In this document: positions 1 through 7,039 of the stretch, piece after piece
Layout: each line of letters starts with the position of its first letter
Position numbering within the stretch: the first letter of the stretch is position 1
Assembly: GCA_965368175.1 (NCBI GenBank)
Contig: CBDULX010000159.1
Coordinates: 1 to 7,177, forward strand
From: CBDULX01 sp965368175
Lineage (GTDB): Bacteria; Pseudomonadota; Gammaproteobacteria; SZUA-229
Length of the DNA: 7,177 nt
Direction of reading: 5' to 3'
Made by a program: the position numbers and the translations under genes
Notes under the pieces: model-generated
Seen by the model: the letters and a program-made list of their open reading frames with translations, nothing else
Told to the model about the DNA's origin: nothing
Databases searched by the model: none

Positions 1-112
1 GCAATACATTAATACTTAGTCTTAAGTAAGTACCGCTGTGTTCTGAACCTGTTTATTAATTTTAAAGATTTTGAGGATCAGCATAAATAATTATGTCAGA
101 GATCGAGGCTCC
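1..112. other. Non-coding left flank, downstream of the cluster
   Basis: This is AT-rich sequence following the stop codon of the aminopropyltransferase-like gene. A short imperfect dyad (cataa / ttatg around 82-94) is the only hairpin I see and it lacks a good GC stem, so no intrinsic terminator is called. A single cttagtc occurs at 15-21, followed by the palindrome cttaag (21-26). Confidence 0.4.
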
Positions 113-1810
113 CTAGTCTACCTGCCAGCTGTAATCTGAGTACTGGGTTAACAGGCAGGGCCGCATGATGGTGTTTACGCAGTGGTTGTCTGAGTCCAGT
201 TCGCCTTTGCCGAAGGCAAAGGATGCCATCATTAATTCCGGTGTAATAAAACTTGTTTCAACAGGGAAGGCGATGATACTGGCCAGTTGATGTTTGACAC
301 TGGCGGCTGTTGCCTGATTGTTCCAGGCCAGGTAATAGCCCCAGTCACCAAATGAGGGGATATTCTGGCGATAGGGGAGTGCGGATAAACCGGCAGCCTT
401 CAAGGTGAAACCGATGGTGAGAAAAGCTTCCTTGGCGTGATAGGGTGAGGTCGCCTGAATCGAGATAAATGCATTGGGCGACAGATGCTGTTTCAGTCGA
501 TGATAGAACTGTTTGCTGTAGAGCTTGCTGAGTTCCACCGATGAGGGATCTGGGAAATCAATAATTACCACATCCCAGTGCTGTTGGTGCTGTTTTTTGA
601 TGAACTGATCGGCATCCAGGTTATAGACTTCAACCGAGGCAACCCATTCTGTTTTCGGTTCGCCCTTGTTGTCGAGCTTACCGGTGTCCAGGTAAACGCC
701 TTTCACATTAACATTTTTCACACCGCCGGGTGCTTGCACCACCAGTCGTGCATCACGAAAGGCATCGTTGTTGAGTTGTCGTAAATAATCATTGTTCGTT
801 GCAAGCTCGACCATCTCCGGGTCCAGGTCGACAAGGGTGATGGTTTCAACACCCTTGTATTTTAATACCTCGCGCAATGCCAGACCGTCACCACCGCCGA
901 GTATCAGCACATGTTGTGACTGCGGGGCCAGTGACATCACCGGGTGGACCAGGAGATCGTGATAGCGTTTTTCATCCAGTGAGGAGAACTGGGTATTACC
1001 ATTGATGTACAGGCGAATGTCGCCCCTGGTTTTGTTTTCGGTGATAACCAGGTGCTGATATTTGGTGGTGGTTTTGTAGACGATAGGGTCGTCATAAAAC
1101 TGTTGTTCAAACAGGTCGCTCAGGTCGCGGTTTTGCATAAAGCCGAACACCAGAATAATCGCCGTGACCGATACCAGGCTAATGGGCATCAGGCGTTGCT
1201 TGATGACTCGGGTGTGAATAAAGTAAAGCACGGTGAACAGGGCAACGGCAAAATTAAAACCGGCGACGATGAAGCTTATTTCAGTGAGCGGGTAATGTTT
1301 GAGTAAGTATTTCACCCAGATAATGGCACCAATAAAGGCACCGATATAATCCATGGCATAGACGATGGTCAGGTTGGTTTTTAATTTGATTTTATTCTGT
1401 TCGATGATGCGCATCACGATGGGGATTTCAAAACCAATCAAAAAACCCACTGCGAGTACGAAGAAATAATGCACCAGCAGGAAATGGCTTTCCAGGTAGC
1501 CATAGGCGCCGTAAATGGCCAGCGGGGCAAAGCCGCCAATGAGGGCCATGGTAACTTCAAGCCACATGAATTTATGTATCAGATTGTCATCCGACATTTT
1601 GTTTTGCACAAAACCTGCCACGCCCATCATAAACATCATGGAAGCAATTACGATAGAGAATTGTTCTATCGAATTGCCCAGGATATAGGTGGTGATGGTG
1701 GCGAGTACATATTCATTGACCAGGCCACTGGCGCCGGTCGAGAACATGCAAAATGCTAACAGTATGGGTAAGAAACGCGGTGTATTCATTATGGGGTTAC
1801 TGTTAACCAC
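113..1810 (-). CDS. Membrane-anchored polyamine aminopropyltransferase-like protein (SpeE fold)
   Basis: The 565-residue product joins an N-terminal membrane domain of about seven helices (roughly 12-32, 50-67, 80-104, 110-133, 148-168, 178-199, 207-224) to a cytoplasmic spermidine-synthase domain (about 240-555). Soluble SpeE is about 290 residues, so the extra length is the membrane part. Conserved elements are Y251-Q252, NGNTQFSSLDE (270-280) with RYHDLLVHP, the nucleotide-binding GGGDG (305-309), VDLDPEM (327-333), DADQF (399-403) and DFPDP (418-422). Asp418 and Asp421 match the catalytic and amine-binding aspartates of spermidine synthase, so the site looks intact. The expected reaction is aminopropyl transfer from decarboxylated S-adenosylmethionine to an amine; the true acceptor is unknown. 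A linker at about 360-392 (GGVKNV...KGEPKTEW) looks like an insertion. The start may be GTG at 1810 (6 nt after the DUF350 stop) or the ATG at 1789 (Met8). Neither has an ideal ribosome site. Confidence 0.88.
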   Translation of the reverse strand: MVNSNPIMNTPRFLPILLAFCMFSTGASGLVNEYVLATITTYILGNSIEQFSIVIASMMFMMGVAGFVQNKMSDDNLIHKFMWLEVTMALIGGFAPLAIYGAYGYLESHFLLVHYFFVLAVGFLIGFEIPIVMRIIEQNKIKLKTNLTIVYAMDYIGAFIGAIIWVKYLLKHYPLTEISFIVAGFNFAVALFTVLYFIHTRVIKQRLMPISLVSVTAIILVFGFMQNRDLSDLFEQQFYDDPIVYKTTTKYQHLVITENKTRGDIRLYINGNTQFSSLDEKRYHDLLVHPVMSLAPQSQHVLILGGGDGLALREVLKYKGVETITLVDLDPEMVELATNNDYLRQLNNDAFRDARLVVQAPGGVKNVNVKGVYLDTGKLDNKGEPKTEWVASVEVYNLDADQFIKKQHQQHWDVVIIDFPDPSSVELSKLYSKQFYHRLKQHLSPNAFISIQATSPYHAKEAFLTIGFTLKAAGLSALPYRQNIPSFGDWGYYLAWNNQATAASVKHQLASIIAFPVETSFITPELMMASFAFGKGELDSDNHCVNTIMRPCLLTQYSDYSWQVD

Positions 1811-1816
1811 CTGAGT

Positions 1817-2668
1817 TTACAGAATCGCCATGCCCAGAATCAGTGCCATACCCACCTTGGCCAGTGACAGCTGCACGGCGGCAACTTTCTGATCTTTGAT
1901 GATAATATCGCTGACTCTGGTTGAGGTAATGATCAGCAGGTCGATTAACAGCTCAAAGATATACAGCATAATCATGCCGGCGAAGGCCGCTAGAATAAAT
2001 TCGATAGCGGCATCTGTGGGCGATGCTGCGTTGCCATTGCCGATAATGGCGCTTTGCAGTATCAGGCCATAGGCAATAATTTTACCGGATAGATAAACAC
2101 CGGCCGAAAAATTATTATTCAGCACACAGGCCACCGGATTAATTTTTCTGGCCAGCACTTTTTCGTAGAACAGAACCAGTAAAATCAGCATCACCTGGCC
2201 GGCCATAAAATAAATGACCGAGGAAACAATGCCGCCTTCATCGCCCTTAATGCTGGCATAGGCCAGAATACCGGTCATCACCAGGGTGCCGAACTCGACC
2301 AGGCCAATGGCTGTGTTTCCTTTCTTGAGTTCTGCGGTATTGTTGACACTGGGCAGCAGCAGTTTATCGGTAACAAACAGCGAGACAATCATAAAGCCCA
2401 TGGCCACCAGTCCGTAAATAAAGGTATTCAGCAGGTCTGTGGTCAGCGCCTCATTACTGCTGCCGGACATTACACCAATCATGGCAATGGCCAGGCCGAG
2501 TTGGGCACCGGAGCGGCGTAGACCGACAGCCATATTGCCTTCGGCGATCTGGTCATCAGCAGCATAGTGTTCGGCGGAGCGGATATTTAATATATATTTC
2601 ATTACCGTGGCAAGAACCAGGTAGATCAGGGCATACAGTGTGTAATAAAAATATTGTTCAATGTTCAT
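1817..2668 (-). CDS. Double DUF350-domain inner-membrane protein (YjfL-like)
   Basis: The 283-residue product is very hydrophobic, with about eight predicted helices near 8-28, 54-70, 80-102, 117-140, 148-170, 189-210, 219-248 and 261-283. A recurring motif of the form N.A.GL..SG precedes or begins the even-numbered helices: NMAVGLRRSGAQLGLAIA (45-62), NTAIGLVEFGTLVMTGI (118-134), NNFSAGVYLSGKIIAYG (185-201) and, degenerately, KVAAVQLSLAKVGMAL (261-276). DUF350 proteins such as YjfL are usually about half this length with four helices, so this looks like two DUF350 units in tandem. The function of DUF350 is not established; it tends to occur with DUF4178 and polyamine-synthase-like genes, as here. 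The ATG start has GAGGAAAT just upstream. The next gene begins 6 nt after the stop, implying coupling with the membrane-bound aminopropyltransferase. Confidence 0.85.
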   Translation of the reverse strand: MNIEQYFYYTLYALIYLVLATVMKYILNIRSAEHYAADDQIAEGNMAVGLRRSGAQLGLAIAMIGVMSGSSNEALTTDLLNTFIYGLVAMGFMIVSLFVTDKLLLPSVNNTAELKKGNTAIGLVEFGTLVMTGILAYASIKGDEGGIVSSVIYFMAGQVMLILLVLFYEKVLARKINPVACVLNNNFSAGVYLSGKIIAYGLILQSAIIGNGNAASPTDAAIEFILAAFAGMIMLYIFELLIDLLIITSTRVSDIIIKDQKVAAVQLSLAKVGMALILGMAIL

Positions 2669-2692
2669 GTGATTTCCTCATTATTCTTTTGC

Positions 2693-4336
2693 TTATTTTC
2701 CGCCGCCGGCAGGCCCACGGCTTCGGTTAGATGCACCTGCCCCCCTGATTGACGAGCTAGCACGCGATGAGCGTGATGTTTTTGCGTAGTCTGGATTGCG
2801 TTTTGCATAATCACTGTTTCGATAACGGGAGTTGCTATAAGTACTTGATCCCCAGGTACCGTATTGTTCATTTCGCCCATAATAGGATTTCCCGCGTGCA
2901 CGACCACTATAGCCACGCCAGTCGTTGTAGTGGTAGGCCCTGGGGCCGGTCAAACTACTGATGACGTGATACATGCCGTAGTAATGCCAGAAAGACAGCC
3001 CATTCGAATGACGCCATTCGCCGTACTGGTTGGAGCCGACAGGAATACCATTTTTCATAGTGGGTGTGACAATGGTGGCCATGCCTACGGGCTGGGCTTC
3101 TTTTATGGCGTCTTCTTCATAAGAACCATAAGGTTTGCTGAGTATCGCCATGCCCAGGTTGTCGTATTGCTGCCAGAAACTGTTTTCATCAACTTTAACC
3201 CAGCCGCTTTCCGTCATCTTGTCATTCACGATTTCGATGTACTTGTGATAGGTGTTGGTATAGATTTTTTCGACCCAGTAATCGGCATAATCATCGCCGT
3301 GTGGCCAGCTCCATTTTGGCTGAATTTTCAGCGCATTCCATCTGACTTCAGGAATATAGAGTTTGAACTTATCGCCACTAAAAAAGCCTGGACGGTTACT
3401 GGCAATGGTATTGATAGTTAAGGTATCGAAATATTCGAACATTTTTTCATCCACCTGGACCGGTGGGTAATGTCTTGTGCTGCCATTGCCACAATATTCG
3501 CCTTCACACCAGTTGGCGCGGCCAACCACCACATAGTATTCAATTCGCTGGTCAGCCAGTACCTTAACGTAACTGCGATACAGCTCATCCAGTTTGCTGC
3601 TGGCGACTTTGTGGTATTGCTGAGTCTGTTTTAATGTTTGCGACAGCCTGACACTCTCATCACCAAACAGGGCGTAGTCCATGGCGGGGATTGTTTTGAA
3701 TTGTTCAGCAATCCGGTTCATCGCGTTCTGTGCAGTGCCGGCCATTTCGCTAATGGCTTTTACGCGTTGTTTGATGTCATCAGTCTTAGGGCCATAATCC
3801 TTCATGGCCTTATTGCCCTGGGTGATTAACTGGCTTTCCAGCGCTTTCACCCGGGCCCATTCTCGTTTGGCCTGGTCGTAGATCACAGGTGCAGTATCAC
3901 GGGTTGTGATCAGGAACCCCATGCGTATCTCAGCTTTTAATGCGGCCTCAGTTGAAGCTTTGTACAGCTTGTCGAATTGATACAGCAGGCGTGAGAAGTT
4001 ATCTCGATCTTTGGGATCGTCGCGATCCAGCATGGGTTTAATTTTTGATTCGTATAGTGTGTTTGCAGTCGCCAGTTCATTGCTGGCGCTAACGAAAAAT
4101 TCTGACCACTGTTCCTTCTCTAAATAGGCTTGAATGAATGACCATTCTTTATGCGTGTTTAAATGTTCAAAAGCTGTTTTTCTTTCATTAATGAAGATGT
4201 CCTGTTGCTTTAACTTATAGGGTATCAGTTTGGCTTCGTGCACCATGTTATCGGGTAGCCCGCTGCAACTGCTGAGCAAAAGTGCAGCAATCATAAGACT
4301 GATGAGGCTGAACAGGCTTTTATAAATTCGTTTCAA
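2693..4336 (-). CDS. Large lipoprotein of unknown function
   Basis: The 547-residue product starts with MKRIYK, a hydrophobic stretch (8-21) and the lipobox LSSC, so it should be cleaved and lipidated at Cys24. The next residue is Ser, not Asp, which favours outer-membrane sorting. Residues 30-265 are largely helical and charged, possibly coiled coil. A mixed region (265-465) follows, with two close cysteines at 277 and 282 (WCEGEYC) that could form a disulfide, and many aromatics: RWNALKIQPKWSWPHGDDYADYW, split here as 332-341 and 342-354, then FWQQYDNLGM and FWHYYGMYHV. The last 80 residues (about 466-547) are low complexity, rich in Ser, Arg, Gly, Tyr and Asn, with a short DYAK..PDYAK duplication, and end in GPAGGGK. 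I do not recognise a family. The start is TTG with a good ribosome site. The DUF350 gene begins 24 nt downstream, so a shared envelope role is likely. The basic, aromatic tail might bind cell wall or polyanions, but that is speculation. Confidence 0.85.
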   Translation of the reverse strand: MKRIYKSLFSLISLMIAALLLSSCSGLPDNMVHEAKLIPYKLKQQDIFINERKTAFEHLNTHKEWSFIQAYLEKEQWSEFFVSASNELATANTLYESKIKPMLDRDDPKDRDNFSRLLYQFDKLYKASTEAALKAEIRMGFLITTRDTAPVIYDQAKREWARVKALESQLITQGNKAMKDYGPKTDDIKQRVKAISEMAGTAQNAMNRIAEQFKTIPAMDYALFGDESVRLSQTLKQTQQYHKVASSKLDELYRSYVKVLADQRIEYYVVVGRANWCEGEYCGNGSTRHYPPVQVDEKMFEYFDTLTINTIASNRPGFFSGDKFKLYIPEVRWNALKIQPKWSWPHGDDYADYWVEKIYTNTYHKYIEIVNDKMTESGWVKVDENSFWQQYDNLGMAILSKPYGSYEEDAIKEAQPVGMATIVTPTMKNGIPVGSNQYGEWRHSNGLSFWHYYGMYHVISSLTGPRAYHYNDWRGYSGRARGKSYYGRNEQYGTWGSSTYSNSRYRNSDYAKRNPDYAKTSRSSRASSSIRGAGASNRSRGPAGGGK

Positions 4337-4341
4337 GCTGT

Positions 4342-4348
4342 CTTCCTT
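4342..4348 (-). promoter_or_regulatory. Ribosome binding site fixing a TTG start
   Basis: On the minus strand the sequence AAGGAAG lies 5 nt before the TTG at 4336. This is a good Shine-Dalgarno at proper spacing and supports TTG as the lipoprotein start. The resulting N-terminus is a complete lipoprotein signal peptide, which a later start would truncate. Confidence 0.7.
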
Positions 4349-4449
4349 TTAAATTATTGATGGTTAATAGCAGGAGCTGCGTACAAAGAGATACATAGAG
4401 AGTAATGACATTTCTCAGAATCCACTGCTATTGAACACGCCGTTACTGG

Positions 4450-4518
4450 CCAGGGATCCTCTGAATAAGTCTGGTTGATGAGATTATCGCAATCATGACT
4501 TGTTCAGAGCTACCCTGG
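4450..4518. repeat. Large imperfect inverted repeat between genes 3 and 4
   Basis: Two 22-nt arms at 4450-4471 and 4497-4518 are complementary at 18 of 22 positions, around a 25-nt loop. The inner 13 bases (4459-4471 ctctgaataagtc, 4497-4509 gacttgttcagag) pair with one mismatch, and the outer six (ccaggg / ccctgg) pair perfectly. Three consecutive mismatches lie between them. In the direction of transcription the hairpin begins just after the stop codon of the DUF4178-like gene. No run of T follows it, so it is not a standard intrinsic terminator. A processing or stability stem-loop that separates the two gene triplets, or a copy of a REP/MITE-like element, are both possible. Confidence 0.55.
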
Positions 4519-4519
4519 A

Positions 4520-5143
4520 TCACTCGATCTGTAAAATCGCAATGTCATGGCTGTCAATCGGATGGCTCAGGAAGGCTTCACGTTCGGGGCGTTCATCATC
4601 GTCTTCGTGCCAGGCTTCGATGGTTAAACACTTGCCGTTATCCGATTCGAACTCATAGGCGCGCATGGGGATGCCTTCTTTGGAGCCATGGGTCTTGATG
4701 AACAGGCCCGCCCAGGTGTCGTCTTCGCTGTACTCATAGCGCACACCATTGTGGGTGACTTCACCTTCTTCTTCGTCGGCAATATAGTCGAGGTCGGCGC
4801 GGCTTAATGATCTGCCGTCAAACTGGATATCACGCATTTTCACCAGGGCATCGGTCTGGCAGATTTCCAGCTCGTCATCAATTTCCCACTCGACATACAT
4901 GATTTTGCCAGTGTTGAGTGAATAGAGTTCGAGTTCTGTTACCCAGTAATCTTTTTTGCGATGCTTGAAATTACTCCATTTAACATCGAGATAAAGAAAA
5001 ATTTTGTTCACCTGCCAGGTCTGCTTATCCAGTTCAAGATAACCGCCTTTCTTTATGGCGGTGATGTCCAGTGTGCGCCGTTCCTGAGTCGGTAGTGGAT
5101 TAAGCGCCCGGATGGCGGCCAGTCGTTTGCTGAGATCCTTCAC
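4520..5143 (-). CDS. DUF4178-like cytoplasmic protein
   Basis: The 207-residue product has no signal peptide or membrane helix and is acidic overall, especially at 122-127 (ADEEEG) and 179-189 (HEDDDERPERE). The centre (about 28-98) reads as a beta-rich fold of the DUF4178 type: a KKGGYLEL strand, then WQVNKIFLYLDV, then YWVTELELYSLNTGK and MYVEWEIDDELE. A second half (129-207) has another set of strands (VRYEYSEDD, MRAYEFE, CLTIEAWHED) and ends in IAILQIE. DUF4178 proteins have no established activity but commonly neighbour DUF350 and SpeE-like genes, both of which follow here. The start is GTG, whose GTGA overlaps the TGA stop of the TelA-like gene by 4 nt, a typical translational coupling arrangement. 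A relative of the YjfK/DUF2491 proteins is the main alternative. I am confident in the gene and moderately so in the family. Confidence 0.68.
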   Translation of the reverse strand: MKDLSKRLAAIRALNPLPTQERRTLDITAIKKGGYLELDKQTWQVNKIFLYLDVKWSNFKHRKKDYWVTELELYSLNTGKIMYVEWEIDDELEICQTDALVKMRDIQFDGRSLSRADLDYIADEEEGEVTHNGVRYEYSEDDTWAGLFIKTHGSKEGIPMRAYEFESDNGKCLTIEAWHEDDDERPEREAFLSHPIDSHDIAILQIE

Positions 5144-6273
5144 TTATCTTCACCCTTGCTAACCACTTCACCTGCCACTTCTTTTTCTTCCTGTTTTGAT
5201 TCGTTGCGCGCATCGCGCAAACCTTCTGCCACCGGACTCAGTTCGGCCGTCATGTCCGCTAATCGGGCGCTGGTTTCACGGGCTTTGAGGGTGCTGGTGG
5301 CCATGGTTTCATTGGCCGTCTGTACGGCCTGCATCAGCTGGTCGAAGCCTTCCTCCATTTTTTCCAGTGCAATCACCGGGTTGTTGTACATGTCACCCAC
5401 GTCCTGCGCGGCTTTATTCACCGCGGCGGCATTTTGCGCCATCATTTCACCAAGACCTTCCTGGAATCCCTGTACTGCCTTTCTGACAGTGTCCTGTTTA
5501 GCCAGGGCAGCCTGGATTCTGAGGGCGTTGGTCATCACCATCGGGCCTACGGTAAGGGCACTGTCGATCTGTTCGCTTAATAACTCGTTAGTGGCAACGG
5601 TCTGGTCAATACTGATAAAGAACTGCACGGCAGCATGTTCCATGGTGCGCAGGTCACGGACACGACGTGCCGCCTTATTCTTGCCAGAGGCCAGTTTTTG
5701 TTTTTCCTGCACATCACTGGCATCCACGTCGGCTTCCAGTTTTTCCAGCTCATCGATGAACAGTTCACCGATATAAATTTCAGATTGAATTTCTTTCTGG
5801 GCAGCTTCAATTTCCGTGTATTGATGTTCCAGTTCAATACTGGTTTCCAGCAGGTCGTCTTTACCGGCGCGTAAACCCGACAATATGCCATTCACATGCT
5901 TTTGCATGGGTTCATATTTGTGTATAAAACGTGAGATGGCCTTACGCTTGATGCCCTTGGGCATCCAGGAAAACCACCAGGAATTTCCCAGCGAGTGAGG
6001 GTTCAGGTCATCCATCGCGGAGCGAAGCTCCAGCAGTTTGGCACCGGTAGGCGATTTACCATCCAGGCCCTTTAACAATGAATTGACGCTGTTCGACATC
6101 AGGTCGTTCGCCATCATCATCTTTTTCTGGGAGTTGGCGCCAATATCATCGATGGCCCGCATCATGGCCGGGCCAGATTTCTCCTTCACCTCGCCTACCA
6201 GTGCCAGAGATCGCTCTTTCATGCCACCGATGTCGTTATCGTTGGCCCATTTAGGTGCTTGTTGTTCGCTCAT
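5140..6273 (-). CDS. TelA-like toxic-anion-resistance family protein
   Basis: The 377-residue product is soluble, almost wholly alpha-helical and has no signal peptide or membrane segment. It follows the TelA/KlaA plan. An N-terminal helical region (20-70) precedes a short tract at 89-110 containing DLNPHSL and the Trp-rich NSWWFSWMPKG, in the place where family members usually carry a GFF..LFG-type motif. A long coiled-coil region (about 115-205) follows. The C-terminal signature region (about 205-320) includes LRTMEHAAVQFF, TNELLSEQIDSALTVGP and ALAKQDTVRKAVQGF. The tail (350-377) is charged and disordered. Family members are linked to tellurite and other envelope-stress resistance, but their biochemistry is not settled. 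The ATG start has an AGGGGGG Shine-Dalgarno 4 nt upstream. The gene lies 15 nt after the XpaC-like gene and overlaps the next by 4 nt, so the three products are probably made together. The family call is fairly secure; an actual role in metal resistance is inference. Confidence 0.8.
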   Translation of the reverse strand: MSEQQAPKWANDNDIGGMKERSLALVGEVKEKSGPAMMRAIDDIGANSQKKMMMANDLMSNSVNSLLKGLDGKSPTGAKLLELRSAMDDLNPHSLGNSWWFSWMPKGIKRKAISRFIHKYEPMQKHVNGILSGLRAGKDDLLETSIELEHQYTEIEAAQKEIQSEIYIGELFIDELEKLEADVDASDVQEKQKLASGKNKAARRVRDLRTMEHAAVQFFISIDQTVATNELLSEQIDSALTVGPMVMTNALRIQAALAKQDTVRKAVQGFQEGLGEMMAQNAAAVNKAAQDVGDMYNNPVIALEKMEEGFDQLMQAVQTANETMATSTLKARETSARLADMTAELSPVAEGLRDARNESKQEEKEVAGEVVSKGEDK

Positions 6274-6288
6274 CTTTCCCCCCTGGAT

Positions 6289-6870
6289 TTAAACATTGAA
6301 ACGGCGTTTCAGGAATTTGGCTTTGTTATTAAATTCGTTGGTCTGGCGTGATGCCAGGATACTTTCGACATCAGACAGTTCAGCCTTCATGCCCGCAAGA
6401 CCTTCCAGCACAGTACTCATGGTGCTTTCATCATGTCTGGCCTGCTCATCCAGCGCCAGGTAAGGCTTAACGGATTTTTCAGGCAGGTATTCGGTGGCCA
6501 TACGATTGATCACCCAGGCCAGTTCACTGTCCGGGCTGGCCGCATTCACCTTGGGCAGCAGGTCGATTAACTGGTCGATAACCTGCTCAAAGGCATCCCG
6601 GATGGAGGCAGGGATAATGGTTTTACGCAGTTCTATATTAATGTTCAGCAAAGCATTGATGCCCACATCCTCGGCACTGAAAGCTTCTTCCTCAGCCGTT
6701 GAAGACTCGTCGCGCTCATCCATCTGTTTTTTCAGAATGAAATAAACAGCAAAGCCTGCCGCTACCGCAATAATGGTGCTTAAAACCAGACCGGTAACGA
6801 AATACAGGAGAATGAAAGCGACGACGGTAACAAGGCCAATAATTAAGTAACTAATGATTTTATTATTCAT
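6289..6870 (-). CDS. XpaC-like small inner-membrane protein (TelA partner)
   Basis: The 193-residue product begins with two adjacent hydrophobic helices (about residues 6-26 and 28-47), separated by a very short turn and ending in KKQ, so both termini should face the cytoplasm. A strongly acidic linker (about 51-68, rich in E and D) leads to a cytoplasmic helical domain (about 70-190) that ends in the basic KFLKRRFNV. Features such as LIDLLPKVN and ATEYLPEKSVKPYLAL (with the YLP...Y.L pattern) resemble the XpaC family (named for 5-bromo-4-chloroindolyl phosphate hydrolysis, true activity unknown). That family is often encoded beside TelA proteins, as is the case here: the TelA-like gene starts 15 nt downstream. 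The ATG start is preceded by only a weak, distant AGGA (14-nt spacer), so translation may be modest. The XpaC assignment rests on remembered pattern and context. The membrane topology is more secure than the family name. Confidence 0.6.
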   Translation of the reverse strand: MNNKIISYLIIGLVTVVAFILLYFVTGLVLSTIIAVAAGFAVYFILKKQMDERDESSTAEEEAFSAEDVGINALLNINIELRKTIIPASIRDAFEQVIDQLIDLLPKVNAASPDSELAWVINRMATEYLPEKSVKPYLALDEQARHDESTMSTVLEGLAGMKAELSDVESILASRQTNEFNNKAKFLKRRFNV

Positions 6871-6891
6871 AGATTATTACAATATCCTGTT

Positions 6892-6931
6892 CTGGCAGTC
6901 CAGTATCAGCGCTACACATGCCTGCTGCCAG
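6892..6931. repeat. Short inverted repeat in the leader of the first gene
   Basis: The perfect 7-nt arms ctggcag (6892-6898) and ctgccag (6925-6931) flank 26 nt that contain the palindrome agcgct (6908-6913). It lies 22 nt upstream of the XpaC-like start, where it could be an operator or a leader hairpin. Arms this short can arise by chance. Confidence 0.3.
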
Positions 6932-7039
6932 CGTATGGGGCATAAAGACCGGCTATTTTGCCATAGTTTTGTATCGGAGTTCGGTTTCATTGAGGACTAA
7001 TGGATTCTGCAGGGGCGATTAAGCGGCAGGCTGTTGATT

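Noticed and set aside
78..110. Rho-independent terminator after the last gene
   Set aside because: Only a five-base AT-rich dyad is present, with no GC stem and no proper T-run in the direction of transcription.
2864..3421. A 185-codon open frame on the plus strand
   Set aside because: It is antisense to the lipoprotein gene, has no recognisable motif, and the opposite strand carries a coherent signal peptide and domain structure with a ribosome site.
4466..4496. Possible promoter in the 183-nt gap (TTGCGA, 17 nt, CTTATT on the minus strand)
   Set aside because: The -10 element matches only three of six consensus bases and overlaps the hairpin arm, too weak to call.
5156..5776. A 206-codon open frame on the plus strand
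   Set aside because: It lies wholly antisense to the TelA-like gene, its product is a Ser/Ala/Cys-rich composition typical of an antisense frame, and it has no neighbours on its strand.
6874..6903. Possible promoter (TGGACT with an 18-nt spacer to AATAAT on the minus strand)
   Set aside because: The -10-like element ends only two bases before the ATG, so transcription would start inside the gene.
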